This document shows positions 1 to 8,170 of a DNA stretch of 64,000 nt, piece after piece; within the stretch, counting starts at the first letter, position 1; every line of letters begins with the position of its first letter. Made by a program: the position numbers and the translations under genes. The notes below the pieces were generated by a model. The model did not search any database, was not told the origin of the DNA, and saw only the letters and a program-made list of their open reading frames with translations. This stretch comes from Streptomyces griseosporeus (GTDB lineage: Bacteria > Actinomycetota > Actinomycetes > Streptomycetales > Streptomycetaceae): NCBI RefSeq assembly GCF_014656055.1, contig NZ_BNBR01000004.1, positions 821,081 through 885,080 of the forward strand. The letters are read 5' to 3'.

Positions 1-815
1 AGTCCGGTGCCGTCGCCGACGTAGTTGGAGGGTGCCGAGCCGGTGACGCGCACGAAGTTCCCGGCGATGCGGGCGCCCAGGTCCTGGGAGGGCCCGACGA
101 TGGGCCGGGTGTCGGCGGCGCCCGCGTGCACGGCCTCGGGCAGGATGACGTGGAAGCCGCGGTTGCCGGCGGCCGAGCCGTCGGCGTGGATCGACACGAC
201 GGCGTCCGCGTGCGCGGTGTTCCCGATGCGGGCCCGCTCGTCCACGCACGGCCCGTACGGTCGGTCCCCGTCCTGCGTCAGTTTCACCGTGGCGCCCTGC
301 CGTTGCAGCAGGTCACGGAGGCGGTGGGCGACGTCGAGGGTGAAACGGGCCTCGGTGTAGCCGGAGTTGGTGGACGTGCCGGTGGTGTCGCACTCCTTGC
401 GGTTGGTGCCGATGTCCACCTGGCGGTTGATGGCGGCCGTGTGCCGGAAGTTGCCCGGGTTGTGGCCGGGGTCGATGACGACGACCTTGCCCGCGAGCGG
501 ACCCCGGGCGGCGGCCCGGGACCGGCTGGGCGACGGACTCGCCGCGGGCGCCGTACCGGCCGTGGGCGGCGTACCGGCCGTAGGCGACGTGCCGGCCGTC
601 GGCTTCTTGCCGTCGTCCCGGGCGGACGCGGAAGCGGACGGCGAGCCGGGCGCGCTGACGGCGGCCCCGCCCGCGTCACCGGGGGCGCCCACCGCCGCGT
701 ACACCGCCCAGCCCAGCAGGGCGCCCGGCACGAGCGCGGCGAGCGCCACGACGAGGGGGCGGCGGCGGGGACGGCGGGGCTGCGGGGGATCGAAGTCCGG
801 GCCTACGTACGACAC
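1..815 (-). CDS. N-acetylmuramoyl-L-alanine amidase, Amidase_3 type (3' end cut by window edge)
   Basis: The minus strand stays open from a GTG at 815 to the left edge (271 codons), so the C-terminus is missing. The protein starts with a short Arg/Pro-rich cytoplasmic tail, a membrane anchor at about residues 22-42 (LVVALAALVPGALLGWAVY) and a Pro/Ala/Ser/Thr linker with repeated PTAGT units up to about residue 100. The Amidase_3 domain follows: VVVIDPGHNPGN carries the first zinc His, TEARF the zinc Glu and SIHADG the second zinc His. The family cleaves the amide bond between N-acetylmuramic acid and L-alanine in peptidoglycan. The anchor places the enzyme on the outer face of the membrane. 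A second GTG lies 9 bp upstream, so the start is uncertain by three codons. Confidence 0.85.
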   Translation of the reverse strand, partial: MSYVGPDFDPPQPRRPRRRPLVVALAALVPGALLGWAVYAAVGAPGDAGGAAVSAPGSPSASASARDDGKKPTAGTSPTAGTPPTAGTAPAASPSPSRSRAAARGPLAGKVVVIDPGHNPGNFRHTAAINRQVDIGTNRKECDTTGTSTNSGYTEARFTLDVAHRLRDLLQRQGATVKLTQDGDRPYGPCVDERARIGNTAHADAVVSIHADGSAAGNRGFHVILPEAVHAGAADTRPIVGPSQDLGARIAGNFVRVTGSAPSNYVGDGTG

Positions 816-994
816 GGCAGCCACCCTAGCCGCCGGTCAGCGGTGTGGCAGGCCACCGGTCGGGGGCGGGTGCCCGCGGCCCCGGTTTCATCCGAACGGC
901 ACGCCGGCGTCGCCCGAAGCCGGGCGATGTGCCCAAAATCGCGGTGGTTCACCGCTTTTGTCCTCCGCTTGATCACCAGCAAAGGAGAACACTC

Positions 995-1282
995 ATGCGC
1001 GTCATCACCAGAGTCCTCGCCGCCACCGCCATCGCCGGACTGACGGTCCTGGGCACGTCCGCGGCGGCGCAGGCCGCCCCGGCCGGCACCGACGGTGCCC
1101 TGTCCCATCCGTGCGACGACAGCGGCGCGTGCGCCGTGGGCACCGCGATCGGCTCGCCCGGCGTCCTGTCCGGCAACGTCATCCAGATCCCGATCGACCT
1201 CGACGTCAACGCCTGCGGCAACTCGATCAACGTGGTCGGCCTGCTCAACCCGGCGTTCGGCAACACCTGCGTCAACGACTGA
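995..1282 (+). CDS. Short chaplin (hydrophobic aerial-hyphae surface protein)
   Basis: A 95-residue secreted protein. Residues 1-28 form a Sec signal peptide (RVITRVLAATAIAGLTVLG, then AQA-A). The C-terminal half is a chaplin domain: SPGVLSGNVIQIPIDLDVN, then two cysteines in CGNSINVVGLLNP and GNTCVND. Chaplins assemble into amyloid films on aerial hyphae and spores. It has one chaplin domain and no sortase signal, so it is of the short, released kind (ChpD-H class). An extra Cys pair (PCDDSGAC) sits between signal and domain. The ATG is preceded by a strong AAAGGAGA ribosome site. It is a single gene convergent with the methyltransferase to its right. Confidence 0.92.
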   Translation: MRVITRVLAATAIAGLTVLGTSAAAQAAPAGTDGALSHPCDDSGACAVGTAIGSPGVLSGNVIQIPIDLDVNACGNSINVVGLLNPAFGNTCVND

Positions 1283-1301
1283 GCGGGAGCCGTCCCGTAC
1301 G

Positions 1302-1952
1302 TCAGATCCCGGCCCCGGTCCGCCTCAGCACCCGCAGCGACCCGGTCGCCGACACCTCCGTGAACGCGCCGGACTCCAGCGCCCGCAGGTAGACGCGGTA
1401 GGGCGCCTGGCCGGTGAACTCGTCGACGGGGTCGGGGAAGACGTCGTGGATGACGAGCACGCCACCCTCGGCGACATGCGGGGCCCAGCCCTCGTAGTCG
1501 GCGGTGGCGTGCTCGTCGGTGTGCCCGCCGTCGACGAACACCAGCCCGACCGGCGCCGCCCACACCTTCGCCACCTGCGGCGACCGCCCGACGACCGCGA
1601 CGACGTGCTGCTCAAGGCCCGCCTTGTGCAGGGTCCGGCGGAAGGTGGGCAGCGTGTCCATCAGCCCGACCTCCGGGTCGACGGTCTCCGGGTCGTGGTA
1701 CTCCCACCCCGGCTGCTGCTCCTCGCTGCCGCGGTGGTGGTCGACGGTCACCGCGACGACGCCGGCCGCCCGCGCGGCATCTGCGAGCAGGATCGTCGAC
1801 CGCCCGCAGTACGTCCCCACCTCCAGCAACGGCAGCCCGAGCCGCCCGGCGGCCACAGCGGCGTCGTAGAGCGCGAGCCCCTCGTCCACGGGCATGAACC
1901 CCTTGGCGGCCTCGAACGCGGCCAGAATCTCGGGCTTGGGGGCGGCGGGCAT
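1302..1952 (-). CDS. Class I SAM-dependent methyltransferase (Methyltransf_24-like)
   Basis: A 216-residue protein with a Rossmann methyltransferase core. LLEVGTYCGRST is the SAM-binding glycine motif (motif I), VDHHRGSEEQQPGWEYH follows the second strand, and LVFVDGGHTDEHATADYEGW is the post-core segment typical of Methyltransf_24 proteins. The substrate cannot be read from sequence. The start at 1952 begins MPAAPKPEILAAF; a longer reading to 2240 has no family support. It lies between a convergent chaplin gene and an MFS gene on the same strand 169 bp upstream. Function beyond methyl transfer is unknown. Confidence 0.8.
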   Translation of the reverse strand: MPAAPKPEILAAFEAAKGFMPVDEGLALYDAAVAAGRLGLPLLEVGTYCGRSTILLADAARAAGVVAVTVDHHRGSEEQQPGWEYHDPETVDPEVGLMDTLPTFRRTLHKAGLEQHVVAVVGRSPQVAKVWAAPVGLVFVDGGHTDEHATADYEGWAPHVAEGGVLVIHDVFPDPVDEFTGQAPYRVYLRALESGAFTEVSATGSLRVLRRTGAGI

Positions 1953-2121
1953 AGCAGGGGCGCCTTCCGGTCGTACGGCACTGCGGACGCCCCACATGCT
2001 GCCGCACCCCCGGCCGAACTTGTCGGCAGGGGGTGCGGTGATGTCCCTGAAGGGGCGCGGGGAACTGCGCGACCAGCCCGAACGGCCGGGAAGCCGCCGA
2101 ACCGCATCGGCGACCGGCCCC

Positions 2122-3858
2122 TCAGGCGCGCACAGCCTCCCCAGGCAACGAAAGATCCAGCTCGACAGCGCGCTCGTCCCCGGCATGCGTGGCGGAAGAA
2201 GCGTGCGGACCATGGCCGGAGGCCTTCGCCGCGACGACATACGGCCCCCCGGACGGCACCGCCAGCACGTACCGCCCCTCCTCGTCGGAGAGGGCGGAGC
2301 CGGCCCGCCGTCCCCGCCGGTCGATCAGCGTGACCTTGGCCCGGGCGACGGGCGCCCCGCCGGCGTCCAGCACGCGCCCGCGGAAGCCCCGCAGGACCTC
2401 CTCGGCGCGCTCCAGGTTGGCCTCCTCCTCGCTGCTGGCCCGCAGCCGCGGGGCCCGGTCCGGCTTCGGCAGGAACAGCGCCATGAGCAGGCCGACGGCG
2501 ACCGCGGCCGTGGCGATGAGGAAGGAGACACGGAAGCCGTGCATGGTCGGCACGGCCACCCCGCCCACGTGGTCCGCGGTGTTCGCCAGCACCATGCCGA
2601 TGACGGCGCTGGAGACGGACGTACCGATGGACCGCATCAGCGTGTTCAGGCCGTTCGCCGCGCCCGTCTCCGAGGCCGGGACCGCGCCGACGATCAGCGC
2701 GGGCAGCGAGGAGTAGGCGAGGCCGATGCCCACGCCGAGGACGACGGAGGTGAGCACCGTCTGCCAGGCGGCGTCCATCAGGCCGAGGCCGCCGCCGTAG
2801 CCGACGGCGATGACCAGCAGGCCGATGATGAGGGTGGCCTTGGGGCCGTACCTGGCGGACAGACGGGCGTACACCGGCGCGGTGAACATCATGGTCAGGC
2901 CCAGCGGGGCCACGCACAGACCGGCGACGACCATCGACTGCCCGAGGCCGTAGCCGGTGGCGGTGGGCAGCTGGAGCAGCTGGGGCAGGACCAGGGAGAC
3001 GACGTAGAAGCTGACGCCGACCATGATCGAGGCCAGGTTGGTGAGCAGCACCTCGCGGCGGGCGGTGGTGCGCAGGTCGACGAGCGGGGCCTTGGTGCGC
3101 AGCTCGACGACGCCCCACCCGAGCAGCACCACGACCGCCGCGGCGAACAGGGCGAGCGTGGTGCCGGAGGACCAGCCCCAGTCGCTGCCCTTGGTGATCG
3201 GCAGCAGCAGGAGCACCAGGCCGGCCGAGAGGCCGAGCGCGCCGGGCAGGTCGAAGGAGCCCTCGGCGCGCATCGGGGACTCCGGTACGACGAGGAGGGT
3301 GAGGACGATGGAGAGCACGCCGAGACCGGCGGCGCCGTAGAAGAGGGCGTGCCAGTCGGTGTGCTGGGCGACCAGGGCCGCGGCGGGGAGCGCGAGGCCG
3401 CCGCCGACGCCGATGGACGAACTCATCAGTGCCATCGCCGAGCCGAGCTTCTCGCGCGGCAGCATGTCGCGCATCAGGCCGATGCCGAGCGGGATCGCGC
3501 CCATCGCGAAGCCCTGGAGGGTACGGCCGCCGATCATCAGCAGCAGGTTGCTGGTGACCGCGCTGACCAGGGCGCCGGCCACCATCACCGCGAGACTGAG
3601 GATCAGCATCCGCCGCTTGCCGTACAGGTCACCGAGGCGGCCCATGATCGGGGTCGCGACGGCGCCGGAGAGGAGGGTCGAGGTGAGGACCCAGGTGGCG
3701 TTGCTGGGCGAGGTGCCCAGCAGCTGCGGCAGGTCCTTGATGACCGGTACGAGCAGGGTCTGCATCACCGCGACCACGATGCCCGCGAAGGCGAGCACGG
3801 GGACGACGGCGGCCCCGCCCTCTCTGGGGGCGGGCCGGTCGGTCGACGTGAGCGTCAT
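2122..3858 (-). CDS. MFS transporter with a C-terminal carboxypeptidase-regulatory-like domain
   Basis: A 578-residue transporter of the 14-helix drug:proton antiporter type. The first membrane segments (VVPVLAFAGIVVAVMQTLLVPVIKDLP) are followed by the conserved MGRLGDLYGKRRML loop between helices 2 and 3. After the last helix comes a soluble tail of about 110 residues: a charged segment, then FRGRVLDAGGAPVARAKVTL and SDEEGRYVLAVPSGGPY, the signature of a beta-sandwich carboxypeptidase regulatory-like domain. Such a tail is uncommon on an MFS protein and would lie in the cytoplasm if there are 14 helices. The gene is divergent from a second MFS gene across a 189-bp promoter region. The substrate is unknown. 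Confidence 0.85.
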   Translation of the reverse strand: MTLTSTDRPAPREGGAAVVPVLAFAGIVVAVMQTLLVPVIKDLPQLLGTSPSNATWVLTSTLLSGAVATPIMGRLGDLYGKRRMLILSLAVMVAGALVSAVTSNLLLMIGGRTLQGFAMGAIPLGIGLMRDMLPREKLGSAMALMSSSIGVGGGLALPAAALVAQHTDWHALFYGAAGLGVLSIVLTLLVVPESPMRAEGSFDLPGALGLSAGLVLLLLPITKGSDWGWSSGTTLALFAAAVVVLLGWGVVELRTKAPLVDLRTTARREVLLTNLASIMVGVSFYVVSLVLPQLLQLPTATGYGLGQSMVVAGLCVAPLGLTMMFTAPVYARLSARYGPKATLIIGLLVIAVGYGGGLGLMDAAWQTVLTSVVLGVGIGLAYSSLPALIVGAVPASETGAANGLNTLMRSIGTSVSSAVIGMVLANTADHVGGVAVPTMHGFRVSFLIATAAVAVGLLMALFLPKPDRAPRLRASSEEEANLERAEEVLRGFRGRVLDAGGAPVARAKVTLIDRRGRRAGSALSDEEGRYVLAVPSGGPYVVAAKASGHGPHASSATHAGDERAVELDLSLPGEAVRA

Positions 3859-4047
3859 GGAGTGGGGCCTCCAGGCCAGGATCTTTTCGGTATGTGCAGC
3901 CTGAACCTCGTATGCACGGGCAACTATTCCGTTGCTTCGAGCCCCTAACGAATCCTTGACCGTCTCTTGACGAAAAGACCTAGGACCGCGGACCGGCACC
4001 CGCGTCGGACGAAAACCCGATGCAAGGGTCACAGAGCCACTGAGACC
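3859..4047. promoter_or_regulatory. Divergent promoter region between two MFS genes
   Basis: This 189-bp gap serves two divergent transporter genes and is less GC-rich than its neighbours. It contains an inverted repeat GCAAC-N6-GTTGC (3920-3935) and two TTGAC boxes (3956 and 3967) that could be -35 elements for the plus-strand gene. No regulator gene is adjacent, so the controlling protein is unknown. The promoter reading is inference. Confidence 0.4.
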
Positions 4048-5526
4048 ATGACTCGCATGCTCGACGCCGCAGACGCCGCCGCCCGCGCCCCCCGCCGCCC
4101 GGCCCCGCCCGCCTGGCTGGTGGTCACCCTGGCCTGCGCCGGACAGTTCCTCGTCGTCCTCGACGTGTCGGTCGTCAACACGGCCCTGCCGTCGATGCGC
4201 GCCGACCTCGGACTGAGCGACTCCGGGCTCCAGTGGGTGGTCAACGCCTACGCCATCGCCTTCGCCGGTTTCATGCTGCTCGGCGGCCGGGCCGGAGACC
4301 TCTACGGCCGCAAGCGCATGTTCCTGGTCGGCCTCGCCCTGTTCACCCTCGCTTCCCTCGGCGGCGGCCTCGCCCAGGACGGCTGGCAACTGCTGCTCGC
4401 CCGGGCCGTGCAGGGGCTCGGCGCGGCCGTACTGGCGCCCTCCACCCTGACGCTCCTCACCGCCGCCGTGCCCGAGGGCCCCGCCCGCGCCCGGGCCATC
4501 GCGACCTGGACAGCGGTCGGCGGAGGCGGCGGCGCCGCGGGCGGCCTCGTCGGCGGCGTCCTGGTCGACGCGCTGTCCTGGCGCTGGGTGCTGCTGATCA
4601 ACGTGCCCATCGGCGCGGTCGTCCTGCTCGGCGCCCTGCGCTGGCTGCCGGAGAGCCGCGCCGGGGACCGCCGCCGCCTCGACCTGCCGGGCGCGGTCCT
4701 GGTGACGGCCGGGCTCGCCACCGTCGCCTACGGCATCTCGCAGACCGAGTCCGAGGGCTGGACCGCGCAGGCGACCCTGCTGCCGCTCGCGGCCGGGGCC
4801 GCGCTGATCGCGCTGTTCCTCGCCGTCGAGGCGCGCACGGCCGCCCCGCTCATGCCGCTGCGGCTGCTGCGGCTGCGGTCGGTGGCCTCCGCCAACACCG
4901 CGATGTTCCTCAGCGGCGCCGCCATGTTCTGCATGTGGTTCTTCATGACGCTCTACGCCCAGAACGTCCTCGGCTACAGCCCGCTGGAGGCCGGCGTCGC
5001 CCTCGTCCCCAGCTCCCTCGCCGTCGTCCTCGGCTCCAAACTGGCCCCACGCTTCATGCCGGTGGCCGGACCGCGAGTCGTCGCCGTCCTGGGAACGCTC
5101 GTCGCGGCGGCCGGCTTCGGCTGGCAGTCGACGATGAGCGCGCACGGCGACTACGTCACCGGGATCCTCGTGCCCGGCGTCCTGATGATGCTCGGCGCGG
5201 GCCTGGCGGCCACCCCGCTCGCCTCCCTCGCCACCTCGGGCGCGGCCCCCGAGGAGGCCGGACTGGTCTCCGGCCTCGTCAACACCTCCCGCACGATGGG
5301 CGGCTCGCTCGGCCTCGCCGTGATGTCCACCATCGCGGCGGCCCGCACGGCGGGCAGCACCACACCGCAGGCCCTGACCGACGGCTACGCCCTGGCCTTC
5401 CGCGCCTCCACGGCCGTCCTGCTGACCGGCGCCGTGCTGATGCTGCTGTGGCTGCCGCGTCCGCCGCGCACCGCGCCCGCCGGGGCGGCCGTCCCGCAGA
5501 AGGCGGGAAATTCGTCCGCGAGATGA
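4048..5526 (+). CDS. MFS transporter, DHA2 (14-helix drug:H+ antiporter) family
   Basis: A 492-residue integral membrane exporter of the EmrB/QacA type. Visible motifs are QFLVVLDVSVVNTALPSM in helix 1 (the DHA2 motif with the conserved Asp), GGRAGDLYGRKRMF between helices 2 and 3 (motif A) and a Gly-rich helix 5 (GGGGGAAGGLVGGVLV). Fourteen hydrophobic segments fit the length. The C-terminus is short and cytoplasmic. The ATG at 4048 was chosen because MTRMLDAADAA leads into helix 1 at the usual distance. It probably exports hydrophobic compounds; the substrate is not predictable. It ends 51 bp before a sigma-factor gene. Confidence 0.88.
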   Translation: MTRMLDAADAAARAPRRPAPPAWLVVTLACAGQFLVVLDVSVVNTALPSMRADLGLSDSGLQWVVNAYAIAFAGFMLLGGRAGDLYGRKRMFLVGLALFTLASLGGGLAQDGWQLLLARAVQGLGAAVLAPSTLTLLTAAVPEGPARARAIATWTAVGGGGGAAGGLVGGVLVDALSWRWVLLINVPIGAVVLLGALRWLPESRAGDRRRLDLPGAVLVTAGLATVAYGISQTESEGWTAQATLLPLAAGAALIALFLAVEARTAAPLMPLRLLRLRSVASANTAMFLSGAAMFCMWFFMTLYAQNVLGYSPLEAGVALVPSSLAVVLGSKLAPRFMPVAGPRVVAVLGTLVAAAGFGWQSTMSAHGDYVTGILVPGVLMMLGAGLAATPLASLATSGAAPEEAGLVSGLVNTSRTMGGSLGLAVMSTIAAARTAGSTTPQALTDGYALAFRASTAVLLTGAVLMLLWLPRPPRTAPAGAAVPQKAGNSSAR

Positions 5527-5577
5527 GGCAACGGTCCGGGCCGCCCATGGACTCCTCTTGATATCCAGGAGGTGCCC

Positions 5578-6117
5578 ATGGGGGATCGGAAACAGGCCGG
5601 GGACGAGGAGTTCCGGGCCTTTGTAGCAGGCCGCTGGCCGCGGCTGATGCGTACGGCATTTCTCCTCACGGGGGAGCAGCACGCCGCAGAGGACTTGGTC
5701 CAGTCGACCCTGGAAAAGGCCTACGTGGCCTGGCGCAGGGTCGGCTCGGCCGACGACCCGGAGGCGTATGTACGACGCGTCATGATCAACACGCACGCGC
5801 GCAGACACCGCCGGAAACTACGGGAGTTCCTCGCACCCCGCGACGACTCGGGGATCGCCCGCGAGGTGCCCGACAGCGGTGACCACATCTCCCGCGCCGA
5901 GGACCGCGGCCTGCTGCTGCAGGCCCTCGCCCAACTGCCCCCGCGGCAGCGGCAGGCGGTCGTCCTGCGCTACTGGGAGGACCTCACCGAGACCCAGGCC
6001 GCGGAGGCCATGGGCTGCTCGGTCGGCGCGGTGAAGAGCAATACGGCCAAGGGGATCGCGAAACTGCGCGCCATACCGGAACTGGCGGACACGGTGATGT
6101 ACGGAGGGCGGAAGTGA
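5578..6117 (+). CDS. ECF RNA polymerase sigma factor, SigE-like family
   Basis: A 179-residue group 4 sigma factor. Region 2 spans about residues 12-75 (LMRTAFLLTGEQHAAEDLVQSTLEKAYVAW for core binding and -10 recognition) and region 4 about 105-165 (ALAQLPPRQRQAVVLRYWED, then TETQAAEAMGCSVGAVKSN as the -35-binding helix-turn-helix). The ATG at 5578 lies 5 bp after a perfect AGGAGG, which favours it over the GTG at 5572. The stop overlaps the GTG of the next gene by 4 bp, so both are translationally coupled. The downstream membrane protein may be its regulator or a regulon member. Confidence 0.92.
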   Translation: MGDRKQAGDEEFRAFVAGRWPRLMRTAFLLTGEQHAAEDLVQSTLEKAYVAWRRVGSADDPEAYVRRVMINTHARRHRRKLREFLAPRDDSGIAREVPDSGDHISRAEDRGLLLQALAQLPPRQRQAVVLRYWEDLTETQAAEAMGCSVGAVKSNTAKGIAKLRAIPELADTVMYGGRK

Positions 6118-6941
6118 CCAACGCGAACCGGGAGTTCGACCACGGCATGACGGACCGGGACATCGCCTTCCTGCTCGCCGACGCGGCGAGCGCCGTCGAG
6201 ATCGGTACGGCCCCGACCCAGGCGGTGATCCGCGGCGGCCGCCGCCGCAGAGCCCGCCGCTGGGCGGTCACCGCCGCCACCGCCGCCCTGGTGGCGGGCT
6301 CCACCGGCGCCCTCGCGGTGACCGCGCTGCCCGGCGACGGCGGCCACCGGGTGGCCCCGGCGACCCCGCCCGCGACGAGCGCCACGCCGGGCCCGGTGCT
6401 GCAACCCGACCCCACCACCCTGGCCACCGGCACCGACCAGGGCACGCCCTGGAAGGTCACCCTCGACGTGTGGCCCGCCCCGCGCGACGAGACCGAGGCC
6501 CAGACCCTGCTGGGCGCGATGACGACGTACGGCGAGTTCCCGGCCGACGTCCACAAGGCGTCCGACCTGGTCGGCAGAAGCGCCTACACCGTCCGCCAGA
6601 GCCACGGCGACGGCGACACGCTCGGCACGCCCGTCAGCGAGGGCCTGACCGCACCGGCCGACCGCATGGCCGGCACCGACCTCGACTCCGTCGCGGTCCC
6701 CCTGGACCCGGACACCCCCGGCCGCCCCCAGCGCCTGGTCGTCGGCCACGTCGCCCGCACCGCCCAGGAGGTGACCTGCACCTGGAAGAACGGCACCACC
6801 ACCAAGGTCCACCGGGCCACGAGCACCGACATCAACTCCGACGACCAGACCATCCGCACACCCGCCACCTCCCCCTACGCCTGGTTCGTGTGCCTGGCCC
6901 CCGACGGGACGGCCTTCGAGTCGGTGGCGGTGACGCGGTAG
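6114..6941 (+). CDS. Single-pass membrane protein coupled to the SigE-like sigma gene (possible anti-sigma or effector)
   Basis: A 275-residue protein. About 45 cytoplasmic residues end in an Arg-rich stretch (GGRRRRARRW), followed by one membrane helix (AVTAATAALVAGSTGALAVTAL) and about 200 extracytoplasmic residues, first Pro/Thr-rich, then a globular part with two cysteines (VTCTWK and WFVCLAPDG). It starts at a GTG that overlaps the sigma-factor stop by 4 bp. This layout is common for the gene after SigE-type sigma factors in Streptomyces. No HxxxCxxC zinc anti-sigma motif is present, so an anti-sigma role is an inference from position only. Confidence 0.7.
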   Translation: MTNANREFDHGMTDRDIAFLLADAASAVEIGTAPTQAVIRGGRRRRARRWAVTAATAALVAGSTGALAVTALPGDGGHRVAPATPPATSATPGPVLQPDPTTLATGTDQGTPWKVTLDVWPAPRDETEAQTLLGAMTTYGEFPADVHKASDLVGRSAYTVRQSHGDGDTLGTPVSEGLTAPADRMAGTDLDSVAVPLDPDTPGRPQRLVVGHVARTAQEVTCTWKNGTTTKVHRATSTDINSDDQTIRTPATSPYAWFVCLAPDGTAFESVAVTR

Positions 6942-7013
6942 GGGAGGCGACGGAGGGGGGAGGCGCAGCGCGGCCCGCCCTCCGGACGGACGACGCGACG
7001 TTGCGGGCGCGGC

Positions 7014-7646
7014 CTAGAGCCACCCCTGGCGGCGGGCCTCGCGCATGGCCTCCATGCGGTTGCGGGTGCCGGTCTTGCCGATGGCGGAGGAGAGGTAGTT
7101 GCGGACCGTGGACTCGGACAGGTGCAGCCGGGCGGCGATGTCGGCGACGGTCGCGCCGTCGGCGGAGGCCCGCAGGGCGTCGCACTCGCGGGCGGTGAGC
7201 GGGTTCGGACCGGCGCTGAGCGCGGCGGCGGCCAGGGCCGGGTCGATCACCGTCTCCCCGGTCAGCACCCGGCGGATCGCCACGGCCAGCTCCTCCACGG
7301 GCCCGTCCTTGACCAGGAAGCCTGCCGCACCGGCCTCCATGGCCCGCCGGAGATAGCCGGGCCGGCCGAACGTGGTCAGGATCAGCACCCGGCAGTCGGG
7401 CGCCTGGTCGCGCAGGTCGGCGGCCGCGTCCAGACCGCTGCGGCCCGGCAGTTCGATGTCGAGGAGGGCGACGTCGGGCCGGTGGGTCAGCGCGGCGTCC
7501 ACGATCGCGTCACCCGCGCCCACCTGAGCCACCACCTCGATGTCCGGCTCCAAGCCGAGCAGCAGCGCCAGGGCCCCGCGCATCATGCCCTGGTCCTCGG
7601 CGAGCAGCACCCGGATGGACTTGCCGGGCCGGTGGTCTCGGGGCAT
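7014..7646 (-). CDS. Two-component response regulator, NarL/LuxR family
   Basis: A 210-residue regulator. The N-terminal receiver (about residues 10-125) has the acidic pair in LLAEDQGMMRG, the phospho-accepting Asp in VALLDIELPG, the Thr in LILTTFG and the Lys in FLVKDGP. The C-terminal LuxR helix-turn-helix (about 145-200) reads LTARECDALRASADG and IAARLHLSESTVRNYLSSA. It is the third gene of a minus-strand group with a histidine kinase and a PPOX protein, and the kinase is the expected phosphate donor. A GTG 12 bp upstream (7658) is an alternative start. Confidence 0.9.
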   Translation of the reverse strand: MPRDHRPGKSIRVLLAEDQGMMRGALALLLGLEPDIEVVAQVGAGDAIVDAALTHRPDVALLDIELPGRSGLDAAADLRDQAPDCRVLILTTFGRPGYLRRAMEAGAAGFLVKDGPVEELAVAIRRVLTGETVIDPALAAAALSAGPNPLTARECDALRASADGATVADIAARLHLSESTVRNYLSSAIGKTGTRNRMEAMREARRQGWL

Positions 7647-7717
7647 CTCGTCGCTCACGGGCCAAGGGTAGGCCGCGAGGAGCGCGCGGGCGCCTGCCGT
7701 ACGGCCCCGCCGTGTCC

Positions 7718-8170
7718 TCAGAAGTCGATCGCCGTCCCGTACAGCCGCTCCGCCTTCAGCCGCACGACCACCCGCCGCTCCTCCACCTGCCGGGCCAGCC
7801 ACGCCTCCTCGTCCTGCGGCCGGGCGGACTCCGGCAGCATGGAGAGGAGTTCACGGCCCACGGCGTCCCCCGGGGCGGCGGTCACGTCGGAGACCTCGGC
7901 CGTGCCCTCGGCGACGGCGAAGGACCAGACGTCCGGACCCTGCACGTGGAGCGCCGCGCGCGGGTCGCGGCGCAGGTGGGCGACCTTGATGCGGTCGGCG
8001 GTGGTGGAGAAGCGCACGAGGCGGGCTTCCGGGTCCCAGCTGTAGACCATGGTCGTCAGGTGCGGGTGTCCGCTGCGTTTGGTGGTGGCGAGGGTGCCGA
8101 ACTGCTGCCGGGAGAGCAGGTCCGACAGCGCCTCGTCGGAGAGGGCGCGGGCTGTGGGTTCCTGAGTCAT
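7718..8170 (-). CDS. PPOX-class (pyridoxamine-phosphate-oxidase-like) F420/FMN oxidoreductase
   Basis: A 150-residue split-barrel flavoprotein-fold protein. LLSRQQFGTLATTKRSGHPHLTTMVYSWD and VRFSTTADRIKVAHLRRDPRAALHV are the characteristic segments of actinobacterial PPOX-class F420-dependent reductases. The substrate is unknown. Its ATG overlaps the stop of the upstream histidine kinase gene by 4 bp, so the two are translationally coupled. The response regulator follows after 71 bp. An enzyme of this class between a kinase and its regulator is unusual. Confidence 0.85.
   Translation of the reverse strand: MTQEPTARALSDEALSDLLSRQQFGTLATTKRSGHPHLTTMVYSWDPEARLVRFSTTADRIKVAHLRRDPRAALHVQGPDVWSFAVAEGTAEVSDVTAAPGDAVGRELLSMLPESARPQDEEAWLARQVEERRVVVRLKAERLYGTAIDF

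Noticed and set aside
2122..5808. A 1228-codon open frame on the minus strand running through both MFS genes
   Set aside because: Only the part from 3858 to 2122 codes for a recognisable protein. The rest is the antisense of the plus-strand DHA2 gene, and its residues are low-complexity Gly/Arg/Gln.
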